From positions 1 to 13,987 of the forward strand of contig JAUMTV010000081.1 of the NCBI GenBank assembly GCA_030531025.1: a stretch of 13,987 nt of DNA. Reading direction: 5' to 3'. The notes below the pieces were generated by a model, which was not told where the DNA came from, did not search any database, and saw only the letters and a list, made by a program, of their open reading frames with translations. The position numbers and the translations under genes were made by a program. Positions within the stretch are counted from its first letter, which is position 1, and each line of letters starts with the position of its first letter. Shown here in pieces: positions 1-6,219 of this stretch. Origin of the DNA: Turicibacter sp. (GTDB lineage: Bacteria > Bacillota > Bacilli > MOL361 > Turicibacteraceae).

Positions 1-24
1 GACCCCTGGACGATAGGGTGTCTT
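1..24 (+). terminator. Possible end of a terminator hairpin from a gene left of the window
   Basis: GACCCCT at 1-7 can pair with AGGGTGTC at 15-22 (one mismatch, one G-U pair), and the stem is followed by TTTAT. This would suit a plus-strand gene ending just left of the window and converging on the glucosaminidase gene. The U-run is short and the hairpin may be cut by the window edge, so the call is weak. The rest of 25-105 is AT-rich, and I see no clear terminator in it for the minus-strand gene ending at 106. Confidence 0.25.
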
Positions 25-105
25 TATAAATAAAGGATATCAGTATTTTTGTTTGTCACCTTAGATGTAGAATACTTATCTGTTTATATATAGACAATCA
101 TTTTA

Positions 106-2331
106 CTATTTAATTTTTAAATGAATTTGGTCTGTAACCCCTCCATCGTCACTTAAAATTGAAATCGTAACCTCTCCTTCGGCAATCCCTTGTACCTTAC
201 CATCTTGTGTAACTATCGCTACCTTCTCATCACTACTTAACCATAAAACATTCTGATTACTCGCATCTAAAGGTAAAAGTTCATAATCTAATGTAACCTT
301 CTCACCTACCCTCAATGGCCTTACCTCCGTTTTAATCTGTAACGATTCAACTGGAACAACAACTCTCACATCAAAATAAATCTCACTATTTTGGGGTGAT
401 GAAATTCGAGTGATTCCGGATGAATGAGCAATCAACTTATCTTGTTTAATCACTGCTACTGAATTATCCGTGCTTTCAAATTCAAGTTCTTCTAAGTGTA
501 ATGAGGATATCCCCAATAATTGAGACACTTCTACTTCGTCTCCTGTCGAAAGAGTGAGATACGTCAGCACCTCATTCGGCTGATTAAATGTTGCATCATT
601 GATGAACATAAAATCATCCTTTAAAACATAAGCCTCACTCGTTTTAAAATTATATGCGCTATCAAACGCTACCATTTTTTGTTCTGAAATCGGCATATCA
701 CTTTGAATTTTAAGCTGATTCTCCGTTTGATCTAACACTAAAACAGGATAGTTACGAATGCCCATACTCTGTTGTTGATTTGAAGTTAAATAAGCAGGAT
801 TACACTCCGAATTCACATAAATAGAAATCGCTTCATCATTCTGTTTAATCGCAAGTTGATAATGATTATAATCCTTACCACCTAATGCTTTATCCATACG
901 ATAGTAATGCCCTGCAATTTTTTCACCCCAGTAAGGGTCAGAGGCATACTTAACATTCATCCCACTACCTTTATTTCCAACGTGTGATCCATAGTACCTA
1001 AAATCAGAAATAGCATCAGTATATCCCCAAGACACATAGCGTTCTGCATGATAAAACACTCCGCTACGAATACTCGTAAACAGCGTTGCATTCCCATATG
1101 GATTTTGATCCGTCGCATTCATTCCAAACATATTATTCTTTTCGATCGCAATTTTACTACGACCATAACCACTTTCATGTAAAGCCATCGAAAACTCTAG
1201 TCCACCATTAATTCCAAATAACTCTTGCGCCTCTAAAAAGCTTTCCCCTTCATTCACCAACTGACTTTCATTGTCCATTGGTGGATAGACAATTGCCTTC
1301 TGTGTATAACCTAGCTGATCTACATAATTATTTAACTCATCATACGTATAATTAGTTTTTGAACGATACGGCAGGTATTGAAAATAATTATAGTGCGGCT
1401 CACTACTATTTATTGCTCCTATGCCATCAACTGAGATTGATTGCCAATCTTCATAAAAATAAATCCCATCGTAGCTGTAATAGTTTTTTCCCTCTTCCAT
1501 CCACTGCGGCGCTTTCCCAATAATCAAAGGTGTCTTTGCTAAAACATCTCGAACATCTTGGGCCAAATAGTGAATGAGATCTTCACCTTCTTTGGCGTAG
1601 TACGAAATGTTTTGAACTTGATTACTCGGAATAATGCTGACCCATGTTTCAGCACTTGCCGAAACATCATACAGCGCATGACGATCAATCCAACCATCAT
1701 AACCTGACATATAAATTTTAAACGCATCTTCTGTTTCATCAACTAATAATGCCTCATCAATATAACAGGCATTAATATACGTATCTTGCGTTTCATGATT
1801 CGTTAAATTATGATTGGCTCCACAACTTGTCGTTTTAAATTGCACAACAGTTGGCTCCATTGAAATCACAATCATGCCATCATTTAAAACAACCAAAACT
1901 CCATCGTCAAACGTCAACCCTTGAACCTTAGATTTTAATTCTTTTGCTTCTTCAAACGTTTGCAAACAAGCGACATGCTCATAACTTCCATCAGACTTTG
2001 CCATCACAACTTCATAATAATACGGATCACAGTAAGAACTAACAATCTTTGTACGTGTAGTTTCCGTCGCATTGCTCATATTTGTATTAATACTGTAGTA
2101 ATAATACGGGTTAAACAAATCAGATAAAGATTCAATCGAAAATAACTCATCGATGACTTGTATATAATTAACTAGTCCACTTGGGTTATAAGATTGAAGC
2201 TTTTCCAAAGTACTCTCTACTGTAGAAAAATCTTGATAACCACCTGAACCTAAATCATCATCTGCTAATATCTTTATTTGTGCCGATAATAAGCACAACA
2301 AACACACTATTAACATATATAATCTCTTCAT
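106..2331 (-). CDS. Secreted glucosaminidase-domain wall hydrolase with C-terminal Ig-like (Big2) repeats
   Basis: This is a 741-residue secreted protein predicted to cut the glycan backbone of peptidoglycan (LytD/FlgJ-like N-acetylglucosaminidase). Residues 1-23 form a signal peptide. Residues about 183-222 (INACYIDEAL, then SGYDGWID) resemble a bacterial SH3-like module. Residues 283-325 hold a tyrosine-rich YYSYDGIYFY segment often seen ahead of this catalytic domain. The glucosaminidase domain lies at about 360-490; LHESGYGRS at 384-392 carries the likely catalytic Glu386, followed by NNMFGMNA and the VKYASDPYWGEKIAGHYY core. Two Big2-like beta domains follow (about 605-655 and 660-741). 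Cysteines at 101, 122, 170 and 189 could form disulfides. There is no LPXTG or transmembrane anchor, so it is probably released or held by its accessory domains. An RBS (GGAG, 8 nt before the ATG) supports the start. It is divergent from the VanZ-like gene. Enzyme class is well supported; the exact bond cut is inferred. Confidence 0.85.
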   Translation of the reverse strand: MKRLYMLIVCLLCLLSAQIKILADDDLGSGGYQDFSTVESTLEKLQSYNPSGLVNYIQVIDELFSIESLSDLFNPYYYYSINTNMSNATETTRTKIVSSYCDPYYYEVVMAKSDGSYEHVACLQTFEEAKELKSKVQGLTFDDGVLVVLNDGMIVISMEPTVVQFKTTSCGANHNLTNHETQDTYINACYIDEALLVDETEDAFKIYMSGYDGWIDRHALYDVSASAETWVSIIPSNQVQNISYYAKEGEDLIHYLAQDVRDVLAKTPLIIGKAPQWMEEGKNYYSYDGIYFYEDWQSISVDGIGAINSSEPHYNYFQYLPYRSKTNYTYDELNNYVDQLGYTQKAIVYPPMDNESQLVNEGESFLEAQELFGINGGLEFSMALHESGYGRSKIAIEKNNMFGMNATDQNPYGNATLFTSIRSGVFYHAERYVSWGYTDAISDFRYYGSHVGNKGSGMNVKYASDPYWGEKIAGHYYRMDKALGGKDYNHYQLAIKQNDEAISIYVNSECNPAYLTSNQQQSMGIRNYPVLVLDQTENQLKIQSDMPISEQKMVAFDSAYNFKTSEAYVLKDDFMFINDATFNQPNEVLTYLTLSTGDEVEVSQLLGISSLHLEELEFESTDNSVAVIKQDKLIAHSSGITRISSPQNSEIYFDVRVVVPVESLQIKTEVRPLRVGEKVTLDYELLPLDASNQNVLWLSSDEKVAIVTQDGKVQGIAEGEVTISILSDDGGVTDQIHLKIK

Positions 2332-2372
2332 CCTTCTAGCTCCTATATAGAAATTACATGAAACTCATTAAA

Positions 2373-2408
2373 AATCCGATTTTTTAGTATGTCTCCTAAA
2401 ATCAGATT
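2373..2408 (-). promoter_or_regulatory. Stem-loop in the 5' leader of the glucosaminidase gene
   Basis: On the minus strand, AATCTGATTTTAG pairs with CTAAAAAATCGGATT (one G-U pair, a two-A bulge) around the loop GAGACATA. The stem is followed by five U residues. It begins within a few bases of the start predicted from the -10 box at 2417-2422. It looks like an intrinsic terminator but sits in the leader, so it could be an attenuator or a 5' stabilising hairpin. No ligand-binding element is seen with it. Confidence 0.45.
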
Positions 2409-2416
2409 CATACTTC

Positions 2417-2422
2417 ATTATA
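2417..2422 (-). promoter_or_regulatory. Putative -10 box for the glucosaminidase gene
   Basis: TATAAT on the minus strand, about 85 bases upstream of the ATG at 2331. The best -35 is weak (CTGATA, 18 nt upstream). The expected start, near 2410, lies directly before the leader hairpin at 2373-2408. Confidence 0.4.
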
Positions 2423-2456
2423 CAAAAAAGCTATAGCAATTATCAGGAAAATATTA

Positions 2457-2462
2457 TATAAT
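2457..2462 (+). promoter_or_regulatory. Putative -10 box for the VanZ-like gene
   Basis: TATAAT on the plus strand. Transcription would start near 2469, giving a leader of about 20 nt. No good -35 is present at 16-18 nt upstream, so strength or regulation cannot be judged. It faces away from the promoter of the glucosaminidase gene. Confidence 0.4.
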
Positions 2463-2490
2463 ACTTGAAATCTTAATGATGGGGGTGCAT

Positions 2491-3126
2491 ATGAAACGAG
2501 AACATTTAAAAAAAGGACTCTTTCTCTTTATTGGACTAATGACAATCTATTGTTTTACAAAGCTAATTTATAACCTATCCGCTCAAACCGGTCATGAGTC
2601 TGGCTCTCTTTCAAATAGTTTGTATTTATTCTTAAGTCAATTTGAATTTTTAAATGAGCTTTTACATAAGTGGAATCAATTTGTTATTAAAGTCCTTCAT
2701 AAATTAAACCTAGAGGAGCTTTATCCTCTTATCTTCTCTACCTACAGTAATTGGAGCTTTATCATTCGTAAATGGGCACACTTTGGGATTTATATGGTAC
2801 TTGGGATACTCTCAATGGGAGTCTTTACTTATGCCTTTAACTTCTATAAAGCCTTCCTACTTACTTTTTATTGTGGATCATTCTTTGCCTTTAGTGATGA
2901 AATCCATCAACTCTTTGTCGAAGGAAGAACAGGACAAATTAGCGACTTTGAAATTGATGTTTTAGGACTAGTGACAGGGATGACCTTCTACCTTTTCATA
3001 TTTATAGTTGTAAAGTTAATCCGATTTATTAATAAGTCCCTTCAAAACAATAGTTCAAAACATCGGAACATTCATTCAAAAGAAAAACCTATTATTGAAC
3101 GGACTCCCTTTACATTAGACGATTAA
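2491..3126 (+). CDS. VanZ-like integral membrane protein
   Basis: A 211-residue membrane protein of the VanZ-like family (PF04892 type). Its biochemical role is not established in general; the founding member gives low-level teicoplanin resistance. Transmembrane segments are visible at about 8-26, 95-115, 119-137 and 157-178. Family signatures are SAQTG at 30-34, RKWAHFGIYMVLG at 93-105, and SDEIHQLFVEGRTG at 135-148 followed by SDFEIDVLG at 151-159. The basic, polar tail (about 180-211) is likely cytoplasmic. I chose the ATG at 2491 because GGGGGTG at 2481-2487 makes a strong ribosome binding site for it; two ATGs at 2476 and 2479 lie before or inside that site and have none of their own. 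The gene is alone in its transcription unit, divergent from the wall hydrolase and closed by the terminator at 3172-3207. Nothing here indicates a glycopeptide resistance cluster. Confidence 0.85.
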   Translation: MKREHLKKGLFLFIGLMTIYCFTKLIYNLSAQTGHESGSLSNSLYLFLSQFEFLNELLHKWNQFVIKVLHKLNLEELYPLIFSTYSNWSFIIRKWAHFGIYMVLGILSMGVFTYAFNFYKAFLLTFYCGSFFAFSDEIHQLFVEGRTGQISDFEIDVLGLVTGMTFYLFIFIVVKLIRFINKSLQNNSSKHRNIHSKEKPIIERTPFTLDD

Positions 3127-3153
3127 CAAGGTCGCCCTAATAACATAAAAATA

Positions 3154-3222
3154 CCTCTATAGTAGTATTTAAAGTGACTCTGCATCATAAACAGAATCAC
3201 TTTTTTTCATCTACCATAGAGG
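3154..3222. terminator. Nested bidirectional terminator between convergent genes
   Basis: The inner hairpin (AAGTGACTCTG at 3172-3182 with CAGAATCACTT, then seven T at 3201-3207) ends the plus-strand VanZ-like gene. An outer stem, CCTCTAT-A-GTAG (3154-3165) with CTAC-C-ATAGAGG (3211-3222), encloses it. Read on the minus strand, the outer stem is followed by TATTTTTA, so it can end the dgkB-like gene. Confidence 0.8.
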
Positions 3223-3269
3223 CGCTACCAACTTCATTTAACATCAATCTGTCCTTTAAATGCCGATGG

Positions 3270-4160
3270 CTACATTTTTAAAGATAAAATTTGGACTCGT
3301 CGTTGTAAACTTCTAATATTAACACTTTTTAAAATCCCACCATCTTCACCATCTAAGGTCCACTTAACATCTTGCTCACTCTCAACAGTCATACGATCAG
3401 TCTTAAATGTCACCACATATTCTGGATCATATTGAGTATTTAAAAAGTCATTTAAAATTCGGTGAATATCAATCAGATTTTTTGGTGCACGAATTAAAGT
3501 TACTTCAAATAAACCATCACTTAAATCTGCATGATTTCCAAATGCATTTTTAATTCCTGCAACCGAATCTGAGTTAGAAATCATACCAAAAATATAATCT
3601 CCTTCAATGACTCCATCACGATAAGTAATTTTACATTTATAAGACTGAATCGTCGGTAACTTTAATAGCCCTTCAATTAAATAAGCTAATCCACCTAACA
3701 TATTCTTTCTCGGTTGTGGTGTTTCATAAGCAACATCTGTAAATGCTCCAAAAGCTGCAACATAAGTAAAATATCGATTACCAAACTGACCAATATCAAT
3801 AGACATCGGTTTTCCTTGGATACATAAATCTAAAGCTTTTGGAATATTTTTAGGAATCCCTAATGTCATTGCAAAATCGTTAGTTGTTCCCGTTGGAATA
3901 TAACCGATTGGAGTTGTTGCATTTGCCTCAATCAATCCTGTAATCACCTCATTTAACGTTCCATCTCCACCACTTGCAATAACTAAATCATATCTTCTAG
4001 ATTCTTTCATCTTCTCAACTGCGTCATGCTTAGCTTTGGTTGGATAAACGACTACTTCATAATTTGCTGCACTTAGCTGACTAATAATGAGGAGTAAGTA
4101 ATCTTTGATCATCCCACGTCCTGAAGTTGGATTAATAATCAACAATACCTTCTTACGCAC
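3270..4160 (-). CDS. dgkB: Diacylglycerol kinase / YegS-family lipid kinase (DgkB-like)
   Basis: A soluble, peripheral lipid kinase of the DAGK catalytic family. It is expected to phosphorylate diacylglycerol to phosphatidate, returning lipid released during lipoteichoic acid synthesis to the phospholipid pool. With the start used here it has 296 residues, normal for DgkB. The N-terminal NPTSGRG (10-16) and GGDGTLNEV (64-72) form the nucleotide site; IPTGTTNDFA (88-97) is the second family signature. ADLSDGLFEV (211-220) and LDGEDG (269-274) match the C-terminal metal and catalytic region. A longer frame reaches GTG at 4178, but AAAGGAAGTG just inside that point is an ideal Shine-Dalgarno for the GTG at 4160, 9 nt away, so I take 4160. 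An extended -10 promoter lies at 4205-4213. The gene converges on the VanZ-like gene. The family is certain; the physiological substrate (DAG rather than another lipid) is inferred. Confidence 0.88.
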   Translation of the reverse strand: MRKKVLLIINPTSGRGMIKDYLLLIISQLSAANYEVVVYPTKAKHDAVEKMKESRRYDLVIASGGDGTLNEVITGLIEANATTPIGYIPTGTTNDFAMTLGIPKNIPKALDLCIQGKPMSIDIGQFGNRYFTYVAAFGAFTDVAYETPQPRKNMLGGLAYLIEGLLKLPTIQSYKCKITYRDGVIEGDYIFGMISNSDSVAGIKNAFGNHADLSDGLFEVTLIRAPKNLIDIHRILNDFLNTQYDPEYVVTFKTDRMTVESEQDVKWTLDGEDGGILKSVNIRSLQRRVQILSLKM

Positions 4161-4204
4161 AGAGGCACTTCCTTTCACATATTTAAACTTTCATTTTACA
4201 CTAT

Positions 4205-4213
4205 ATTATATCA
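4205..4213 (-). promoter_or_regulatory. Extended -10 promoter of the dgkB-like gene
   Basis: On the minus strand the sequence is TGATATAAT: a perfect TATAAT (4205-4210) preceded by TG-N (4211-4213). The -35 region is poor, as is common for extended -10 promoters. It lies between the metK terminator and the kinase gene, so the kinase is probably transcribed separately from metK. Confidence 0.55.
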
Positions 4214-4266
4214 CCTAATTACAAAAACATGTTGTTTCTAGTCGGATACATTTTATATAAGCATAT

Positions 4267-4299
4267 AAAAACCTGATCCAAAAACTGAATCAGGTTTTT
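4267..4299 (-). terminator. Intrinsic terminator of metK
   Basis: AAAAACCTGAT (4267-4277) and ATCAGGTTTTT (4289-4299) form an 11-bp stem. The U-run on the minus strand comes directly after the stem and begins 6 bases past the metK stop codon region. Confidence 0.85.
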
Positions 4300-4304
4300 A
4301 ACTA

Positions 4305-5495
4305 TTAAAGTTGAGCTTTTAACGCTTCAACTTTATCTAAACGTTCCCATGGCAAATCAACATCTGTACGTCCAAAATGTCCGTATGCAGCTGTTTGTTT
4401 ATAAATTGGGCGACGTAAATCTAACATCTGAATAATTCCTGCTGGACGTAGATCGAAGTTTTCACGAATAACCTCTACAATCTTTGCATTTGATACTTTT
4501 CCAGTTCCAAATGTATCCACCATAATTGATGTTGGTTGTGCTACACCGATAGCATATGATAATTGAATTTCAATTTTATCAGCATATCCTGCAGCTACTA
4601 AATTTTTTGCTACGTAACGAGCTGCATAAGCTGCTGAACGGTCTACTTTAGTCGCATCTTTTCCTGAAAATGCTCCACCACCATGACGAGCATATCCACC
4701 ATATGTATCAACAATAATCTTGCGTCCTGTTAATCCTGCATCTCCATGTGGTCCACCGATAACAAAACGACCTGTTGGATTGACTAAATAACGAGTATTC
4801 TCTGTCACTAAATCTTTTGGTAATACAGTATCAAATACATATTTTTTAATATCTGCTTCAATTTGCTCATGACTAACTTCAGGTGAATGTTGAGTTGAAA
4901 GTAACACAGTATCGATTGCTACTGGTTTACCCGCTTCATCATATTCTACTGTTACTTGTGTTTTTCCATCAGGTCGTAAATAACTTAATGTCCCGTTTTT
5001 ACGAACTTCTGTTAAACGACGAGATAATTTATGTGCTAATGAGATTGGTAAAGGCATATAATCTTCGGTTTCATTAGTAGCAAAACCAAACATTAATCCT
5101 TGGTCACCTGCTCCAATTGCTTCAATTTGTTCATCTGACATAATACCTGTACGTGCCTCTAACGCTTGGTCAACTCCCATTGCAATATCAACTGATTGCT
5201 CATCAATCGCAGTTAATACAGCACAAGTATCTGCATCAAATCCATACTTTGCACGATCATAACCAATTTCACGAATTGTTTCACGTACGACTTTTTGAAT
5301 ATCAACGTATGAAGAAGTAGTAATCTCTCCAAACACTAAAACTAACCCTGTTGTTACAGAGGTTTCACAAGCTACACGAGCCATAGGATCTTTAGCTAAA
5401 ATAGCGTCTAAAATTGAATCTGAAATTTGGTCTGCAATTTTATCTGGATGCCCCTCTGTTACAGATTCTGATGTAAATAAACGACGTTCTGTCAT
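4305..5495 (-). CDS. metK: S-adenosylmethionine synthase (methionine adenosyltransferase)
   Basis: Makes S-adenosylmethionine from methionine and ATP in the cytosol, releasing phosphate and diphosphate. At 396 residues it has the normal full length. Signatures are GHPDK at 15-19 (ATP site), [12 protein letters not shown] at 128-139, [14 protein letters not shown] at 247-260 and the P-loop-like [19 protein letters not shown] at 272-290. All catalytic regions are intact. The start is fixed by AGGAGG 6-7 nt before the ATG. The gene is followed by its own terminator. Upstream on the same strand, with no other convincing gene between, lies a SAM-I riboswitch with its terminator and consensus promoter, so expression should fall when SAM is abundant. 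The distance from that terminator to the ATG is about 500 nt and holds an additional structured block. I found no strong promoter in 5496-5704, so the riboswitch promoter is the likeliest source of metK mRNA. Confidence 0.97.
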   Translation of the reverse strand: MTERRLFTSESVTEGHPDKIADQISDSILDAILAKDPMARVACETSVTTGLVLVFGEITTSSYVDIQKVVRETIREIGYDRAKYGFDADTCAVLTAIDEQSVDIAMGVDQALEARTGIMSDEQIEAIGAGDQGLMFGFATNETEDYMPLPISLAHKLSRRLTEVRKNGTLSYLRPDGKTQVTVEYDEAGKPVAIDTVLLSTQHSPEVSHEQIEADIKKYVFDTVLPKDLVTENTRYLVNPTGRFVIGGPHGDAGLTGRKIIVDTYGGYARHGGGAFSGKDATKVDRSAAYAARYVAKNLVAAGYADKIEIQLSYAIGVAQPTSIMVDTFGTGKVSNAKIVEVIRENFDLRPAGIIQMLDLRRPIYKQTAAYGHFGRTDVDLPWERLDKVEALKAQL

Positions 5496-5704
5496 AATTG
5501 TCCTCCTTCTATTACACTAAGGGATACTCTATATTATTAAGTTCTTTATCTAAGATAAATACTCGGGTCGGTTAATATTTTAAAATCATTAACAAAATCA
5601 ATCATTCATATTTATAATGGACAATTCAAGAAAAATAATCCATATTCTCTAAGTAATTCTTTTTTCCTTTAACAAACTAGTAGATAACATCCAAACTAAA
5701 AACG
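5496..5704 (-). promoter_or_regulatory. AT-rich proximal part of the metK leader with a small palindrome
   Basis: This stretch joins the structured block to the metK RBS. It contains a perfect short inverted repeat, TTTATC-TAA-GATAAA, at 5545-5559. The best promoter-like match on the minus strand is weak (TTTATC, 17 nt, TAATAT) and overlaps that repeat. I see no open reading frame of interest and no strong promoter. It may be a second, weak promoter region or simply leader RNA. Confidence 0.3.
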
Positions 5705-5867
5705 TATTGTCGCACCTACGGTGTACAGTTTATCTAGATTTCACCCTGCTCAAGCAGATAAGCTTACATATAGCTCATCTAATGCGTTAAATCCGCAAAA
5801 GATGGTCGCGATTCACTACCGTTCATTACTCCCTGGAACTAGAGTTGATAACCCCGAAGTTGTCTCT

Positions 5868-5887
5868 TCGAGGTATAGTCCAACTAA
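5868..5887. repeat. Direct repeat copy 1 in the metK-leader element
   Basis: A 20-nt segment reading TCGAGGTATAGTCCAACTAA on the plus strand. It forms the 3' half and flank of the hairpin at 5851-5874 and recurs 111 bases away at 5979-5998 with two differences. Confidence 0.7.
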
Positions 5888-5978
5888 TTCGACAAAGGTG
5901 AATAGTAGGTATCCTGCATCGCTACGCGCTGACAACATACTTGGCACATTAGCGGATGACATCGAAAGAACAACTCTT

Positions 5979-5998
5979 TCGATGTATAGTTCAACTAA
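5979..5998. repeat. Direct repeat copy 2 in the metK-leader element
   Basis: Reads TCGATGTATAGTTCAACTAA on the plus strand. It is the 3' arm and flank of the 11-bp hairpin at 5959-5985. One of the two differences from copy 1 lies in the stem and is matched by a different partner arm, so both hairpins can form. Confidence 0.7.
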
Positions 5999-5999
5999 C

Positions 6000-6025
6000 A
6001 AAAAAAGTCCGCTATAAGCGGACTT
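6000..6025 (-). terminator. Rho-independent terminator of the SAM-I riboswitch (expression platform)
   Basis: AAGTCCGCT-TAT-AGCGGACTT, a 9-bp GC-rich stem on the minus strand, followed by seven U (6000-6006). It lies 19 bases past the aptamer's P1 helix. The ATAAG of the 3' P1 strand can pair with CTTAT in the terminator's loop side, which offers a simple antiterminator alternative. Confidence 0.88.
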
Positions 6026-6043
6026 GAATGACTGATTCAAACC

Positions 6044-6146
6044 CTCTTATTGCTCGAGTAAAACTCGCTTGGGTTGGCACCTTCCTATCAAAAGAGGTTG
6101 CCGCGACTTCATAGGCCCCTATGCCTCCATCGCTCTTAATAAGAGT
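6044..6146 (-). promoter_or_regulatory. SAM-I (S-box) riboswitch aptamer
   Basis: The minus strand folds as a canonical SAM-I aptamer. P1 is CTCTTATT (6138-6145) with AATAAGAG (6044-6051). P2 has a lower GCGA/TCGC helix, kink-turn bases TGGAGG and GAAG, and an upper CATAG/CTATG hairpin. P3 carries the conserved GGCAACC and AAGGTGCC strands. P4 is CGAGT/ACTCG. The G-rich P2 loop can pair with AACCC of the P3-P4 joint, giving the known pseudoknot. Binding of SAM stabilises P1 and should favour the terminator at 6000-6025, lowering readthrough to metK. Recognition rests on the conserved core and the downstream terminator. Confidence 0.93.
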
Positions 6147-6180
6147 ATATTATTGTATTTATTTTCTAGTTTACTTATCC

Positions 6181-6209
6181 ATTATAAAAATAAACGTTTT
6201 ATTTGTCAA
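6181..6209 (-). promoter_or_regulatory. Consensus sigma-A promoter of the SAM-I riboswitch/metK transcript
   Basis: TTGACA (complement at 6204-6209), a 17-nt spacer, and TATAAT (complement at 6181-6186): a full match to the vegetative consensus. Transcription should start near 6174, about 28 nt before the aptamer. The -35 lies 11 bases beyond the rmuC stop codon. Confidence 0.88.
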
Positions 6210-6219
6210 TTATTAACGA

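Larger units (their letters stand above)
5705..6000 (-). ncRNA. Candidate structured RNA of unknown class inside the metK leader
   Basis: About 300 nt, visibly richer in G+C than both flanks, lie between the SAM-I riboswitch terminator and metK. Five hairpins can be drawn. An 11-bp perfect stem with a 5-nt loop spans 5959-5985. A 9-bp stem at 5851-5874 is enclosed by AGTTG/CAACT (5843-5847, 5881-5885) across an internal loop. Segment 5776-5804 has CATCT/AGATG, a symmetric AA/AA loop, then TGCG/CGCA. Segment 5730-5761 has TTATCT/AGATAA. Segment 5708-5727 has TGT and CACC pairing with GGTG and ACA. The first two hairpins share a near-identical 20-nt flank and have complementary loops. The minus strand is preferred because it is co-directional with the riboswitch and metK, and the last hairpin is followed by TTTTT. 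It matches no riboswitch, tmRNA, RNase P, 6S or SRP RNA that I can recall. Open frames across it on both strands look fortuitous. Boundaries and function are unknown. Confidence 0.5.

Noticed and set aside
2476..2490. Upstream ATGs for the VanZ-like gene
   Set aside because: They overlap or precede the GGGGGTG ribosome binding site, which fits the ATG at 2491.
4883..5077. Plus-strand frame inside metK, and similar frames inside the other genes
   Set aside because: Antisense shadows of well-supported coding genes, with no own initiation signals.
5783..5885. Group I intron core (P7-P3-P8-like order: GGAACTA, hairpin, TAGTCC on the plus strand)
   Set aside because: The order is suggestive, but the guanosine-binding G-C pair, the AAGA joint, a proper P4-P5-P6 and a P3 partner are missing, and it would be on the strand opposite to metK. 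A covariance search would settle it.
5721..6017. 98-codon frame on the plus strand across the metK-leader element
   Set aside because: No ribosome binding site or promoter, low-complexity serine-rich product without a recognised domain, and it runs through the hairpins into the riboswitch terminator.
5816..6040. 74-codon minus-strand frame in the same block
   Set aside because: It starts at a TTG without a ribosome binding site between the aptamer and terminator, reads through the terminator, and its internal similarity simply reflects the duplicated hairpin.
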